Positions 42,425-51,298 of a stretch of DNA of 64,000 nucleotides are shown one piece after another. Position numbers and translations under genes: made by a program. This DNA is from Streptomyces albofaciens JCM 4342 (GTDB lineage Bacteria > Actinomycetota > Actinomycetes > Streptomycetales > Streptomycetaceae), in assembly GCF_008634025.1 (NCBI RefSeq), contig NZ_PDCM01000001.1, forward strand, positions 1,354,001-1,418,000. The letters are read 5' to 3'. The number at the start of each line of letters is the position of its first letter. The first letter of the stretch is position 1. The notes beneath the pieces were generated by a model. The model was not told the origin of the DNA. It did no database searches and worked only from the letters and a program-made list of their open reading frames with translations.

Positions 42425-43465
42425 ATGCGGGTCGGTACACAGGACGCGGCGCCGGGCGCCGGGCGCGGGGTGGAGCGGGACGGAGCGGAGCGCCGCGGGG
42501 AGGACGGCTTCATCGAACTGGACCGCGTCGAGAAGGTCTTCCACGTACGGCGCAAGGCGGGGCGGCTGCGGCGGGTGCGCGAAGAGGTGCGGGCCGTCGA
42601 CGGCATCAGCTTCAGCGTGCCGCGCGGCGCGATGGTCGGCTACATCGGCCCGAACGGCGCGGGAAAGTCCACCACCGTCAAGATGCTCACCGGCATCCTG
42701 GTGCCCAGCGGCGGCCGGCTGCGGGTGGCGGGCATCGACCCCGCCCGCGAACGCACCCGGCTCGCGCGCCGCATCGGGGTGGTGTTCGGGCAGCGGACGA
42801 CGCTGTGGTGGGACCTGCCGCTGCGGGACTCCTACGAGCTGGTGCGGCGGATGTACCGGGTTCCGGAGGCCGTCTACCGCCGCAACCTGGAGCGCTGCGT
42901 CGAACTGCTCGACCTCGGGCCGCTGTTGCCGGTGCCGGTGCGTCAGCTCTCGCTCGGCCAGCGGATGCGCGGCGACATCGCGGCGGCGCTGCTGCACGAC
43001 CCGGAGGTGCTCTACCTCGACGAGCCGACCATCGGCCTGGACGTCATCAGCAAGGCGAAGGTCCGCGGCTTCCTGCGCGAGGTCAACGCGGAGCACGGCA
43101 CGACCGTCCTGCTGACCACCCACGACCTCACCGACATCGAGCAGTTGTGCCGCCGGGTGATGGTCATCGACCACGGGCGGCTGGTGTACGACGGCGGCCT
43201 GGACGGGCTGCACGCGGTGGGGCGCAGCGAGCGGACCCTGGTGGTGGACCTGGAACGGGAACTGCCGCCGATCGAGGGCGTGCCCGGTGCCCGTACGGTC
43301 AAGGTGGAGGGCCCGCGGCAGTGGCTGGCCTTTCCGGCGGCGCAGAGCGCGGCGCCGGTCGTCTCGGCGGTGGCGGAGCGCTATCCGCTGGTGGACCTGT
43401 CGGTGCGGGAGCCGGACATCGAGGACGTCATCTCCCGGATGTACGCGGACAGGGCCGCGCCGTGA
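42425..43465 (+). CDS. ABC transporter ATP-binding protein
   Basis: A 346-residue ATPase, the energy unit for the two permeases upstream (COG4586 type). Walker A GPNGAGKST, signature LSLGQRMRG in place of the usual LSGGQ, Walker B VLYLDEPTIGLD, and switch His in LTTHDLTDIEQL. The N-terminus holds an insert with Arg-rich residues (VRRKAGRLRRVREEVRAV) typical of this subtype. The last about 80 residues form a C-terminal extension of unknown role. ATG 42425 is used. The operon ends here or continues into the next gene (17-bp gap). Confidence 0.93.
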   Translation: MRVGTQDAAPGAGRGVERDGAERRGEDGFIELDRVEKVFHVRRKAGRLRRVREEVRAVDGISFSVPRGAMVGYIGPNGAGKSTTVKMLTGILVPSGGRLRVAGIDPARERTRLARRIGVVFGQRTTLWWDLPLRDSYELVRRMYRVPEAVYRRNLERCVELLDLGPLLPVPVRQLSLGQRMRGDIAAALLHDPEVLYLDEPTIGLDVISKAKVRGFLREVNAEHGTTVLLTTHDLTDIEQLCRRVMVIDHGRLVYDGGLDGLHAVGRSERTLVVDLERELPPIEGVPGARTVKVEGPRQWLAFPAAQSAAPVVSAVAERYPLVDLSVREPDIEDVISRMYADRAAP

Positions 43466-43482
43466 GGCATTAATCTGTCCGT

Positions 43483-44208
43483 ATGACTGACGAACTCCCC
43501 GATCTGCGCGCTTCGGACGCCGACCGCGAGCGGGTCGCCGAGATCCTGCGCGAGGCCCTCGCCGAAGGGCGCCTGGAGATGGCGGAGTTCGACGAGCGGC
43601 TGACCGCGGCGTACCAGGCGCGCACGGTCGGCGCGCTGAAGCCGCTGGTCGCGGACCTGCCGCAGCCGCACGACGACCGGGCGGCGATCGCGCGCCCCGG
43701 CACGTCCGGGGTCCTTCCCTGGCGGGAGCGGATCGGCGGCGAGCCGAGTTCCCGCAAGGCCTTCGCCTTCTGGAGCGGCTTCTCGCGCAAGGGGCGCTGG
43801 ACGGTGCCCCGGGTCTTCACCGCCGGGGTGTTCCAGGCAGGTGGCGAGATCGACCTGCGGGACGCCAACTTCGAGGCCGGCGAGGTCACGGTGCGCTGCT
43901 TCGCGCTGATGGGCGGCATCGAGGTCGTGGTGCCGCCGGGCGTCGAGGTGCAGGTGACGGGCTGGGGCTTCATGGGCGGCTTCGACAACGGCGACGGCGA
44001 GCCGGGGGAGCCGGGCGCACCGCGGGTGAAGATCACGGGGTTCGCGATGATGGCCGGCGTCGGGGTCCGGCGCAAGATGTCCAAGAAGGAGAAGGAGCGG
44101 CTGAGGCTGGAGCGCGAGCGGGAGCGTGAACGCCGGGCGGACTCGGCGCTCCCGCGGGAGCCGTACCGGCGCGAGGTGCCGGGCCGGCTGCGCAAGGAAC
44201 TGGACTGA
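43483..44208 (+). CDS. DUF1707 (SHOCT-like) protein with LiaF-like region
   Basis: A 241-residue protein. The N-terminal DUF1707 domain reads DLRASDADRERVAEILREAL followed by GRLEMAEFDERLTAAYQART, diagnostic for the family. The middle, IDLRDANFEAGEVTVRCFAL and GGIEVVVPPGVEVQVTGWGF, resembles the cell-wall-active antibiotic response (LiaF C-terminal) domain. A charged, Arg/Glu-rich coil ends it. There is no membrane segment. It is 17 bp from the ABC ATPase and may be cotranscribed. In other bacteria LiaF-like regions link to envelope-stress sensing; for this protein that is only a resemblance. Confidence 0.87.
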   Translation: MTDELPDLRASDADRERVAEILREALAEGRLEMAEFDERLTAAYQARTVGALKPLVADLPQPHDDRAAIARPGTSGVLPWRERIGGEPSSRKAFAFWSGFSRKGRWTVPRVFTAGVFQAGGEIDLRDANFEAGEVTVRCFALMGGIEVVVPPGVEVQVTGWGFMGGFDNGDGEPGEPGAPRVKITGFAMMAGVGVRRKMSKKEKERLRLERERERERRADSALPREPYRREVPGRLRKELD

Positions 44209-44304
44209 GGGCGGACGGCTCACGACGCTGCGGGGCGGCGGGCGGCTTACGGGGTCGCGGATGCCCGCGGATGGTCCACGGCGCCTCCGGTTCCGGCGGA
44301 CGGC

Positions 44305-45645
44305 TCACGGCGCCCCCGGTTCCCGTCCCTTCGGCTGTCCCCTGAGCTGCCGCACGTCCACCGCCGCGGCCATCGCCCGGTAGCCCGCGTCGCTCGGGTG
44401 CAGGTGGTCGCCCGAGTCGTAGGCGGGCCGCAGCCGCAGCGGGTCCCCCGGGTCGCGGAGTGCCTTGTCGAAGTCCACGTACCGCTCGTAGACCTCCCCG
44501 GCGCGGATCTTCGCGTTGAGCGCCTGCCGTACGGAGTCGAGCCGCGCCTGATGGCCGCGGTGTCCGCCGAACGGGGTGAGGGTGCTGCCGATGACCTGGA
44601 TGCCGCGCGCCCGCGCTCGGCGCTCGATCTGCCGCATGCCGTCGGCCAGTTCCTCCGGGTCGAGCCGGCGCGGTGACTTGAACAGGTCGTTGAGGCCGAT
44701 CTCCACGATCACCGACCGCGCTCCCGCGCGGGAGAGCACATCACGCTCCAGCCGCGACAGCACGCTCGGCCCGGCACTGACCGACCAGCGGCTGCCGTCG
44801 GTCAGCAGGCGGTTGCCGCTGATGCCCTGGTTGAGGACGCCGTAACGGGGCGCGCCCGGCTCGGTGCGCAGCCGGGCCGCGAGGAAGTCCGGCCAGCGGT
44901 GGTTGGCGTCCGGGGTGGAGGTGTTGCCGTCGGTGATCGAGTCGCCGATGGCGACGACGGTGCCGTCGGTGTGCGGGCCGCGCACGTCCACGCCGGTCAG
45001 ATAGCGCCAGGAGGTGACCTTCTTCGTATAGGCGCCGCCGGTGGGGTCCGCGGCCCGGTCGCCGGGCGCCAGGTAGGAGGTCTGGCGGGCGTGCGGGTGG
45101 AAGGTGACGGGGCCGGAGGGGGCGGGGGAGTAGGTGGTGACCAGCAGGTCGGCGGCGGGCGGCACGGTCAGCCGGACCGGGTCGCTGGTGACCGCGCCGC
45201 CCGCCGGGACGGTCACGCCGGGCCGCCCCGAGAAGGTCAGGCGGCGCAGGCTGCCGGGCGCGGCGGCCGGGGTGCCCGGCCCGGCGGCGCGGGCGAGGGA
45301 GGCGTGGCCGATGGTCAGCGGGCGGGTGCCGAAGAGGTTGGAGAGGTGGATACGGGCGCTGGTGCCGCCGATGCTGGTGTGCACCACGTTGCGGATGGAC
45401 GTCCCCGCGTAGCCGTCGTGGTTGCCGGGCTCGACGGCCGCGGCGGCGGCCGACCACGTACCGGCCCACCGGTCGGCGGCGGGCCCCGGTCTGCCGTCCT
45501 CGGAAGCCCCCTCGCCGTCGCCGCCCGGGACGAACAGGACCACGGCGGTGATGAGCGCGACCAGCACCGCCAGCCCGGCGGTCAGGGCACGGACCCTTCT
45601 GGCGGACAGGCGCCCGCTGAGGGACGAGCCCCCTCTGGTGGACAT
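44305..45645 (-). CDS. Secreted SGNH/GDSL hydrolase
   Basis: A 446-residue esterase-type protein with an N-terminal membrane anchor or signal (residues 18-42, RALTAGLAVLVALITAVVLF). Residues 55-230 form a beta-rich accessory domain. The SGNH domain has GDSITDGNTST (catalytic Ser, block I), GISGNRLL (block II), IGLNDLFK (block III Asn) and SGDHLHPSDAGYRAMA with catalytic Asp and His (block V). ATG 45645 follows AGGAG at 10 nt; longer open readings extend over the neighbour but are not coding. Substrate unknown: a surface ester, perhaps a polysaccharide O-acetyl group. Single-gene unit, divergent from DUF445. Confidence 0.93.
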   Translation of the reverse strand: MSTRGGSSLSGRLSARRVRALTAGLAVLVALITAVVLFVPGGDGEGASEDGRPGPAADRWAGTWSAAAAAVEPGNHDGYAGTSIRNVVHTSIGGTSARIHLSNLFGTRPLTIGHASLARAAGPGTPAAAPGSLRRLTFSGRPGVTVPAGGAVTSDPVRLTVPPAADLLVTTYSPAPSGPVTFHPHARQTSYLAPGDRAADPTGGAYTKKVTSWRYLTGVDVRGPHTDGTVVAIGDSITDGNTSTPDANHRWPDFLAARLRTEPGAPRYGVLNQGISGNRLLTDGSRWSVSAGPSVLSRLERDVLSRAGARSVIVEIGLNDLFKSPRRLDPEELADGMRQIERRARARGIQVIGSTLTPFGGHRGHQARLDSVRQALNAKIRAGEVYERYVDFDKALRDPGDPLRLRPAYDSGDHLHPSDAGYRAMAAAVDVRQLRGQPKGREPGAP

Positions 45646-45894
45646 GCGGCACGGTCTCCTGGAGGACGCGGAACGGGGTGCTCCGGGCGGGTACAGGGCA
45701 GCGTGTATCGGCGGCGTGGTCCGGCCGCCCTTCATGCTGCCACGCGGGCACGCCGGTCCGCCCGGCGGCCCGGACCCCGGCGGGCCGGACGCGGGAACTC
45801 GTGGTGCGCGGCCGGAGTAGGACACAGTTGAACGCACGTACCGGCACGGAGCGGGGCACCCGCCGATACGTACGGTCCGATCGGGTGCGAGCGG

Positions 45895-47286
45895 ATGGAA
45901 CGGATGGAACGGATGAAGACGGACGTGATTCCCGGCGCGGATACGGCCGCGGGAGCGGGCGGGACACCGTCCGGCGGCGCGCACGCGGGCGGCGGCCGGG
46001 TCCGCGGCCCGGTACCGCCCGGCGGCTTCCCGTACAGCCCCGCCGACGAGGCGAAACGGCGCGGCGTGCGGCGCATGAAGACCCTGGCGACCTGTCTGCT
46101 GGTCGGCGTCGCCCTGGTCTACGCCCTCGCCACCTGGGCGAAGGCCGCCGGGGCGGGCGGCTGGGCGGGCTATGTGGCGGCGGCGGCCGAGGCCGGCATG
46201 GTCGGCGCGCTGGCCGACTGGTTCGCGGTGACCGCCCTGTTCAAGCGCCCGCTGGGGCTGCCCATCCCGCACACCGCGATCATCCCGACGAAGAAGGACC
46301 AGCTGGGCGTGAGCCTCGGCGACTTCGTCGGCGAGAACTTCCTGTCCGGCGAGGTGGTGCGGCAGCGGCTGCGCAAGGTCGGCATCGGCCGCCGGCTGGG
46401 CGCCTGGCTCGCCGAGCCGAAGAACGCCGACCGGGTGACGGCGGAGCTGTCCACCGCACTGCGCGGCGCGCTGACCGTGCTGCGCGACTCCGATGTGCAG
46501 GCGGTGGTCGGCGAGGCGATCACCCGGCGCGCCGACGCGCAGGAGGTGGCGCCGGGCCTGGGCAAGATGCTGGAGAAGGTCGTCGCGGACGGCGGCCACC
46601 GGCGGGTGGTGGACCTGGTCTGCGTACGGGCCCACGACTGGCTGGCCGCGCACAGCGACTCGGTGATGACGGCGGTCTCCGGCGGCGCGCCCGGCTGGAC
46701 GCCGCGCTTCGTGGACCGCAAGGTGGGCGAGCGGGTCTACAAGGAGCTGATGCGGTTCGTCACCGAGATGCGGGACATGCCCGAGCACCCGGCGCGCGGC
46801 GCGGTGGACCGTTTCCTCAGGGATTTCGCGAGCGACCTCCAGTCCGACACCGACACCCGTGAGCGGGTCGAGCGCCTGAAGTCGGAGGTGCTGGGGCGCG
46901 GTGAGGTGCAGGACCTGATCGCCTCGGCGTGGAGCTCGGTCCGCACCATGATCGTGGCGGCGGCGGAGGACGAGAACAGCGAGCTGCGGCAGCGCACCCG
47001 GGCGGCGCTGCTGTCGCTGGGGCAGCGGATGGCCGGGGACGGGCGGATCCAGGGCAAGGTGGACCGCTGGCTGGAGGGCGCCGCGGTACACGTCGTGACG
47101 ACCTACCGCGACGAGATCACCTCCCTGATCACCGACACCGTGGCGAGCTGGGACGCCGAGCACACCTCGAAGAAGATCGAGGCGCACATCGGGCGCGACC
47201 TCCAGTTCATCCGGATCAACGGCACGGTCGTCGGCGCGCTCGCCGGGCTGTGCATCTACACGGTGTCGCGGCTGCTGGGCGGATAG
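45895..47286 (+). CDS. DUF445 membrane protein
   Basis: A 463-residue DUF445 protein. Two membrane segments near residues 65-82 (TLATCLLVGVALVYALATW) and 440-458 (VVGALAGLCIYTVSRLL) bracket a large helical domain. The diagnostic sequence EAGMVGALADWFAVTALFKRPLGLPIPHTAIIP follows the first segment in conserved form (shown only by its parts: GALADWFAVTALF, then LGLPIPHTAIIPTKKDQLG). Start is one of three ATGs in a 9-bp repeat (ATGGAACGG) at 45895, 45904 and 45913; I give the first. Function unknown; the helical body suggests a structural membrane role. Confidence 0.9.
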   Translation: MERMERMKTDVIPGADTAAGAGGTPSGGAHAGGGRVRGPVPPGGFPYSPADEAKRRGVRRMKTLATCLLVGVALVYALATWAKAAGAGGWAGYVAAAAEAGMVGALADWFAVTALFKRPLGLPIPHTAIIPTKKDQLGVSLGDFVGENFLSGEVVRQRLRKVGIGRRLGAWLAEPKNADRVTAELSTALRGALTVLRDSDVQAVVGEAITRRADAQEVAPGLGKMLEKVVADGGHRRVVDLVCVRAHDWLAAHSDSVMTAVSGGAPGWTPRFVDRKVGERVYKELMRFVTEMRDMPEHPARGAVDRFLRDFASDLQSDTDTRERVERLKSEVLGRGEVQDLIASAWSSVRTMIVAAAEDENSELRQRTRAALLSLGQRMAGDGRIQGKVDRWLEGAAVHVVTTYRDEITSLITDTVASWDAEHTSKKIEAHIGRDLQFIRINGTVVGALAGLCIYTVSRLLGG

Positions 47287-47383
47287 CGCGCGGGGCGTTC
47301 GCGGGAACGCGGGGCGCGGGCACCGGGGCAGAGCGCGGGCGCCGCCTCTGGAAGTCTCCCGCCGCAGGCCCTACCGTGCCCGC

Positions 47384-48214
47384 GTGCGCGAGCGGATACC
47401 GGTGGTGGTGCAGGGACAGCGACGGCGACGGCCGCCCGCCGTACGGGTGCTGTGGGCGGGCGCGGAGCTGGCGGTGACGTTCGGCGTGCTCGTGCTGCTG
47501 CTGGTCGTACACCAGCTGTACTGGACCAACCGGCAGGCACAGGCGAGCGCCCGCGACCAGGTCTCCCGGCTGGAGCGGCAGTGGGACGCCCGGCGCGCGC
47601 CGTCCGCCGCACCGCGGCCCGGCACCGTCGCCCCGGAACCGCAGCCGTCCACGGAGCCGGAACCGGAATCGACACCGCACCCGGAACCGGAGCGGCACGG
47701 CGTCCGCATGAGCCAGGAATTCCGCAGCACCCTGGAACAGGCCCCGCCGCCGCGCCCCCGCCCGGACGCCGCGTACGCGGTCCTGCGCATCCCGCGCCTG
47801 GGCCTGACCGTCCCCGTCGCCGAGGGCACCAGCAGGACCGCCGTCCTGAACAAGGGCTACGCGGGCCACTACGCGCACACCGCCCAGCCCGGCGAGCAGG
47901 GCAACTTCGCGCTGGCCGGGCACCGCAACACGCACGGCGAACCGTTCCGCCGCCTCGACCGGCTGCGGCCCGGCGACACGGTCGAGGTGGTCACCGCGGC
48001 CGTCCGCTACACGTACGCGGTCGACCGGACCCTGCCGCGCACCACGCCCTCCGACGGCACGGTCACCGCGCCCGTCCCGTACAGCACTGCCCGTCCGGGG
48101 TACCGCTACACCGAACCGGGCGCCTACCTGACGCTGACGACCTGTACGCCGGAGTACTCCTCGGCGTACCGGCTGGTGGTGTGGGGCCGTCTGACGGGCG
48201 CGCTGCCCCGATAG
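47384..48214 (+). CDS. srtE: Class E sortase
   Basis: A 276-residue sortase, the transpeptidase that cuts LAxTG-type sorting signals and joins the protein to peptidoglycan. A basic N-terminus and one membrane anchor at about 24-46 come first, then a Pro/Glu-rich linker (75-125). The catalytic triad is His180 in ALAGHRNTHGEPFR, Cys254 in LTLTTCTPEYSS and an Arg in YRLVVWGR. The TLTTC box and the long linker are typical of class E. The GTG at 47384 gives MRERIPVVV. Two LAxTG-like substrate candidates lie later in the window (one frameshifted). Confidence 0.93.
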   Translation: MRERIPVVVQGQRRRRPPAVRVLWAGAELAVTFGVLVLLLVVHQLYWTNRQAQASARDQVSRLERQWDARRAPSAAPRPGTVAPEPQPSTEPEPESTPHPEPERHGVRMSQEFRSTLEQAPPPRPRPDAAYAVLRIPRLGLTVPVAEGTSRTAVLNKGYAGHYAHTAQPGEQGNFALAGHRNTHGEPFRRLDRLRPGDTVEVVTAAVRYTYAVDRTLPRTTPSDGTVTAPVPYSTARPGYRYTEPGAYLTLTTCTPEYSSAYRLVVWGRLTGALPR

Positions 48215-48225
48215 GCTCTCCGGCT

Positions 48226-48462
48226 GTGCTGAAACGTCCCACGCTGCTGTGGCTCCTGGTCCCCCACGTGCTCTACCTCGGCGCGCTGCCGCTGGTGAAC
48301 CGCGTGACGCCGACCGTCCTCGGGCTGCCCTTCCTCGTCTTCTGGATGCTGCTCGCGACCCTGCTGACGCCCGCCGCGGTGTGGCTGGCCTGGCGCGGCG
48401 ACCGGAAGCGGGCCGCGCGACGGGCGGCCGGGGCACCGGCCGGAGAGCGGGGCACGGCGTGA
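48226..48462 (+). CDS. DUF3311 membrane protein (symporter partner)
   Basis: A 78-residue DUF3311 protein with two membrane segments (LLWLLVPHVLYLGALPLV and PFLVFWMLLATLLTPAAVWL) and a basic tail. Such proteins form a fixed pair with sodium:solute symporters. The GTG at 48226 is used; the stop overlaps the GTG of the symporter gene (GTGA), so translation is coupled. Probably a stabilising subunit. Confidence 0.9.
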   Translation: MLKRPTLLWLLVPHVLYLGALPLVNRVTPTVLGLPFLVFWMLLATLLTPAAVWLAWRGDRKRAARRAAGAPAGERGTA

Positions 48463-50012
48463 ACGCGACGATCGCCACCTCCATCTTCGCCGCGTTCATG
48501 GTGCTGACGCTGGCCCTGGGCCTGCTGGCGGTGCGCGGCGGCGGACGCGGCAAGGGCAGGGGCGGGCTGGCCGAGTGGTCGGTGGGCGGCCGCAGCCTCG
48601 GCACGGTCTTCATCTGGGTGCTGATGGCGGGCGAGAGCTACACCAGCTTCAGCTATCTGGGCGCGGCGGGCTGGGGCTACAACTTCGGCGCCCCGGTCCT
48701 CTACGTCCTGGCGTACATGTCCTGCGGCTACGCGATCGGCTTCGTGGTCGGCCCGATGCTCTGGTCGTACGCGCGCCGGCACGGCCTGGTCGGCATCACC
48801 GACCTGGTGGCGCACCGCTACGGGCGGCGCTGGCTGGGCACGGCGGTGGCGATCCTCGCGACGGTCTGCCTGCTGCCGTACATCCAGCTCCAGATCACCG
48901 GCATGGGCGTGGTCGTGACGACCATCTCCTACGGCGCGATCAGCCTGAACTGGGCGTACTTCATCGGCTTCGCGGTCACCACGCTCTTCGTCGTGGTCAG
49001 CGGGCTGCGCGGCAGCGCGTGGGTGTCGGTCCTCAAGGACGTCCTGGTCATCGCGACCCTCGCCTTCCTCGCCGTCTACGTACCGCAGCACTACTTCGGC
49101 GGGTACGGGCCGTTCCTGGACCGGATCGTCGCCGAGAAGCCGCAGTGGCTGACCTTCCCCGGCCACGCGTCCGGCGGCCTGGACCAGGGCTGGTTCATCA
49201 CCACCTCCCTCCTCAACTCCCTCACCGTCGTCATCTTCCCGACGACCGTCGCGGGCTACCTGGGCGCGCGCAGCGCCGACGCCCTGCGGCGCAACGCGGT
49301 GCTGCTGCCGTTCTACAACGTGCTGCTGTTCGTGCCGATGCTGCTGGGCATGGCGGCCCTGTTCGTGGTGCCGGGGCTGACCGGCGCGGACTCCAATCTG
49401 GCGCTGTTCAAGCTGGTGGTGGACTCGCTGCCGGCCTGGCTGGTGGGCGTGACCGGTGTCGCGGCGGCGCTCTCCTCCATCGTGCCGATGGCCGTGTTCA
49501 TGCTGGTCATCGGCACGATGTGGGGGAGGAGCGTGCTGGGCGCGGTGCCCCGGCTGGCGAACCGCCAGAAGCTGTGGTCGCAGGTGGTGGTCGTGGTGGC
49601 GGGAGCGCTGGCGCTGCTGCTGACGTACACCGCGCCGAACACCCTGGTGCGGCTCTCGCTGATCTCGTACGAGGGAATGGCGCAGCTGGTCCCGATGATT
49701 CTGCTGGGGCTGGTGTGGCGGCGGCTGACGCTGTACGGGGCGGTCGCCGGACTGGCCGTGGGCCTTGTGGTGGTCTGCGGACTGGTCTTCACCGAGCACG
49801 ACCCGGTGGGCGGCATGAACGCGGGGATCGTGGCGCTGGCGGTGAACCTGGTGGTGGCGCTCGCGGTGACCTGGCTGGGGCCGCGGCCCGTGGACGACCG
49901 GCCGGACGCCGAGGTGCTGGCGTCGGACCTGGATACGGGGGACGACGGCCCGGGTGCGGACGGCACGCCGGGGGACGGCGCGGCGGAGGTCAGCCCGTCG
50001 CCGGCGAGGTGA
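48459..50012 (+). CDS. Sodium:solute symporter family protein
   Basis: A 517-residue symporter of the SSS family with 13 predicted segments. Family parts: EWSVGGRSLGTVFIWVLMAG (segment 1-2), GESYTSFSYLGAAGWGYNFG, YARRHGLVGITDLVAHRYG and GVTGVAAALSSIVPMAVFML containing the sodium site. Some members carry pantothenate, proline, or organic acids; the substrate is not clear here. The last 60 residues are an acidic cytoplasmic tail. Coupled to a DUF3311 gene. Its 3' end overlaps the converging lipoprotein gene by 23 bp. Confidence 0.9.
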   Translation: MNATIATSIFAAFMVLTLALGLLAVRGGGRGKGRGGLAEWSVGGRSLGTVFIWVLMAGESYTSFSYLGAAGWGYNFGAPVLYVLAYMSCGYAIGFVVGPMLWSYARRHGLVGITDLVAHRYGRRWLGTAVAILATVCLLPYIQLQITGMGVVVTTISYGAISLNWAYFIGFAVTTLFVVVSGLRGSAWVSVLKDVLVIATLAFLAVYVPQHYFGGYGPFLDRIVAEKPQWLTFPGHASGGLDQGWFITTSLLNSLTVVIFPTTVAGYLGARSADALRRNAVLLPFYNVLLFVPMLLGMAALFVVPGLTGADSNLALFKLVVDSLPAWLVGVTGVAAALSSIVPMAVFMLVIGTMWGRSVLGAVPRLANRQKLWSQVVVVVAGALALLLTYTAPNTLVRLSLISYEGMAQLVPMILLGLVWRRLTLYGAVAGLAVGLVVVCGLVFTEHDPVGGMNAGIVALAVNLVVALAVTWLGPRPVDDRPDAEVLASDLDTGDDGPGADGTPGDGAAEVSPSPAR

Positions 50013-51129
50013 TCTTCTTGCCCTCCGGGGAGACGGCGAACCAGGTGCCCATCTTCCCCTGCCCCTTGACGTCCCCGGGCTGCTTGTCGCCGCTGAAGGT
50101 GTAGACCGGCCAGCAGTCGACGGCCAGCTGCTTGGTGCCGTCGGGGCGGGTGACGGTGCTGATCAGCTTGGCGGGGACGCCCTCCAGCTTGCTCTTGTCG
50201 GCGGGCGCGACGGGTTTCCACGTGTCCAGGCAGGCGCCGTTGCACCCGAACCTCATCGGCCAGGCGCTGTCCTTGTTGAAGCGGTAGACCGTCCGGCCCT
50301 CCTTGTCGACGAGCAGTTTGCCCAGCTCGGGCTGGTCGAAGACGGAGACATCGGCGGCGGGCCCGGCGGTGGCCTTCTTGCCGTCGGGCGCGAACGCGTT
50401 CCAGGTGCCGCCGACGCCGTGGCCCTTGGTGTCGCCGGGGGCGGTGTCCTTGGCGTAGCGGTACGCCGGCCAGCCGTTGATCGTGAGCTGCTTGCTGCCG
50501 TCGGCGCGGGTGACCGAGCCGAGGGCGCTCGCGGCCATGCCGGAGGCGGCGGCGGTGTCGTCGGCGGGTACCGGGGGCCAGGTGGTCGCGCAGGCGCCGG
50601 AGCAGGCGGAGTTGGGCGGCTTGGCGGTGTCCTTGTCGAAGCGGTAGAGGGTCATGCCCTTGCTGTCGGTGACGACCGGGCCCAGCTCGGGGGACTGGCG
50701 CAGGGCGAGGGTCCCGGCGGGGGCGCCCTGGGCGGCGGGCCGGCTGCTGCCATCGGACGAGCCGTAGCCGTCGCCGCCGGCCTGGCTCTTGTCCGCGCCG
50801 GAACCGCTGCCGCCGGAGCCGTAGCCGTATCCGGAGGAACCGCCGCTGGTCGACTGGACCTTGTCGTTGGCCACCGGCGCGGCGTTGGTGCCGCCGCCGG
50901 AGCCGCAGGCGGCGGTGAGCGCCATGACGGCGGCGGCCGTCACGGCGAGCGCGGCGTGCCGCCGCTGGGTGTCGGGGCGGCGGACAGGGTGCAGGGAGCG
51001 GACGGGGCGCAGGGTGCGGACGGGGCGCAGGGTGCGGACGGGGTGCGGGGTGGCCGCGCCGGTGGGTGCTTGCTGGTGCACGGGGGTCTCCTTCGAGGTA
51101 CGCATGAGGGTCTCCTTCGAGGTGCGCAC
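49990..51129 (-). CDS. COG4315-type lipoprotein (SCO0930-like) with two repeat domains
   Basis: A lipoprotein of up to 379 residues, the third gene of a minus-strand redox cluster. The lipobox is LTAAC (Cys75 counted from 51129). After a Gly/Ser-rich linker come repeats of a domain of unknown function (PF03640-like): SPELGPVVTDSKGMTLYRFD with CSGACATTWPPV, and QPELGKLLVDKEGRTVYRF with CNGACLDTWKPV. The N-terminus has RTLRPVRTLRPVRSL repeats. Start is ambiguous: GTG 51129, ATG 51105 and GTG 51081 are in frame and each follows an AAGGAG; I give the longest. Likely exposed to the outer face of the membrane; role inferred from neighbours only. Confidence 0.85.
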   Translation of the reverse strand: MRTSKETLMRTSKETPVHQQAPTGAATPHPVRTLRPVRTLRPVRSLHPVRRPDTQRRHAALAVTAAAVMALTAACGSGGGTNAAPVANDKVQSTSGGSSGYGYGSGGSGSGADKSQAGGDGYGSSDGSSRPAAQGAPAGTLALRQSPELGPVVTDSKGMTLYRFDKDTAKPPNSACSGACATTWPPVPADDTAAASGMAASALGSVTRADGSKQLTINGWPAYRYAKDTAPGDTKGHGVGGTWNAFAPDGKKATAGPAADVSVFDQPELGKLLVDKEGRTVYRFNKDSAWPMRFGCNGACLDTWKPVAPADKSKLEGVPAKLISTVTRPDGTKQLAVDCWPVYTFSGDKQPGDVKGQGKMGTWFAVSPEGKKITSPATG

Positions 51130-51150
51130 GGGGCCTCCTTCGAGGTACGG
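51061..51150. repeat. Triplicated 24-bp ribosome-binding-site/start module
   Basis: Three near-identical 24-bp units containing CTCCTTCGAGGT (AAGGAG on the minus strand) and a CAC or CAT start complement occur in a row over the lipoprotein start. All three starts are in the same frame. Confidence 0.85.
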
Positions 51151-51298
51151 GGGTGTGCTGTCTGCGGGGTACGAGGGGTGGGAGGACGGTGTTCAGGCGG
51201 GGCGGAAGTTGTCATCGGAGGACAGTCGGGGAACAGTCGGGGAACAGTCGGAGGACAGAAACCGCGCCGAAGTGGTGCCTGTCGCGCTCCCGTTCCGG

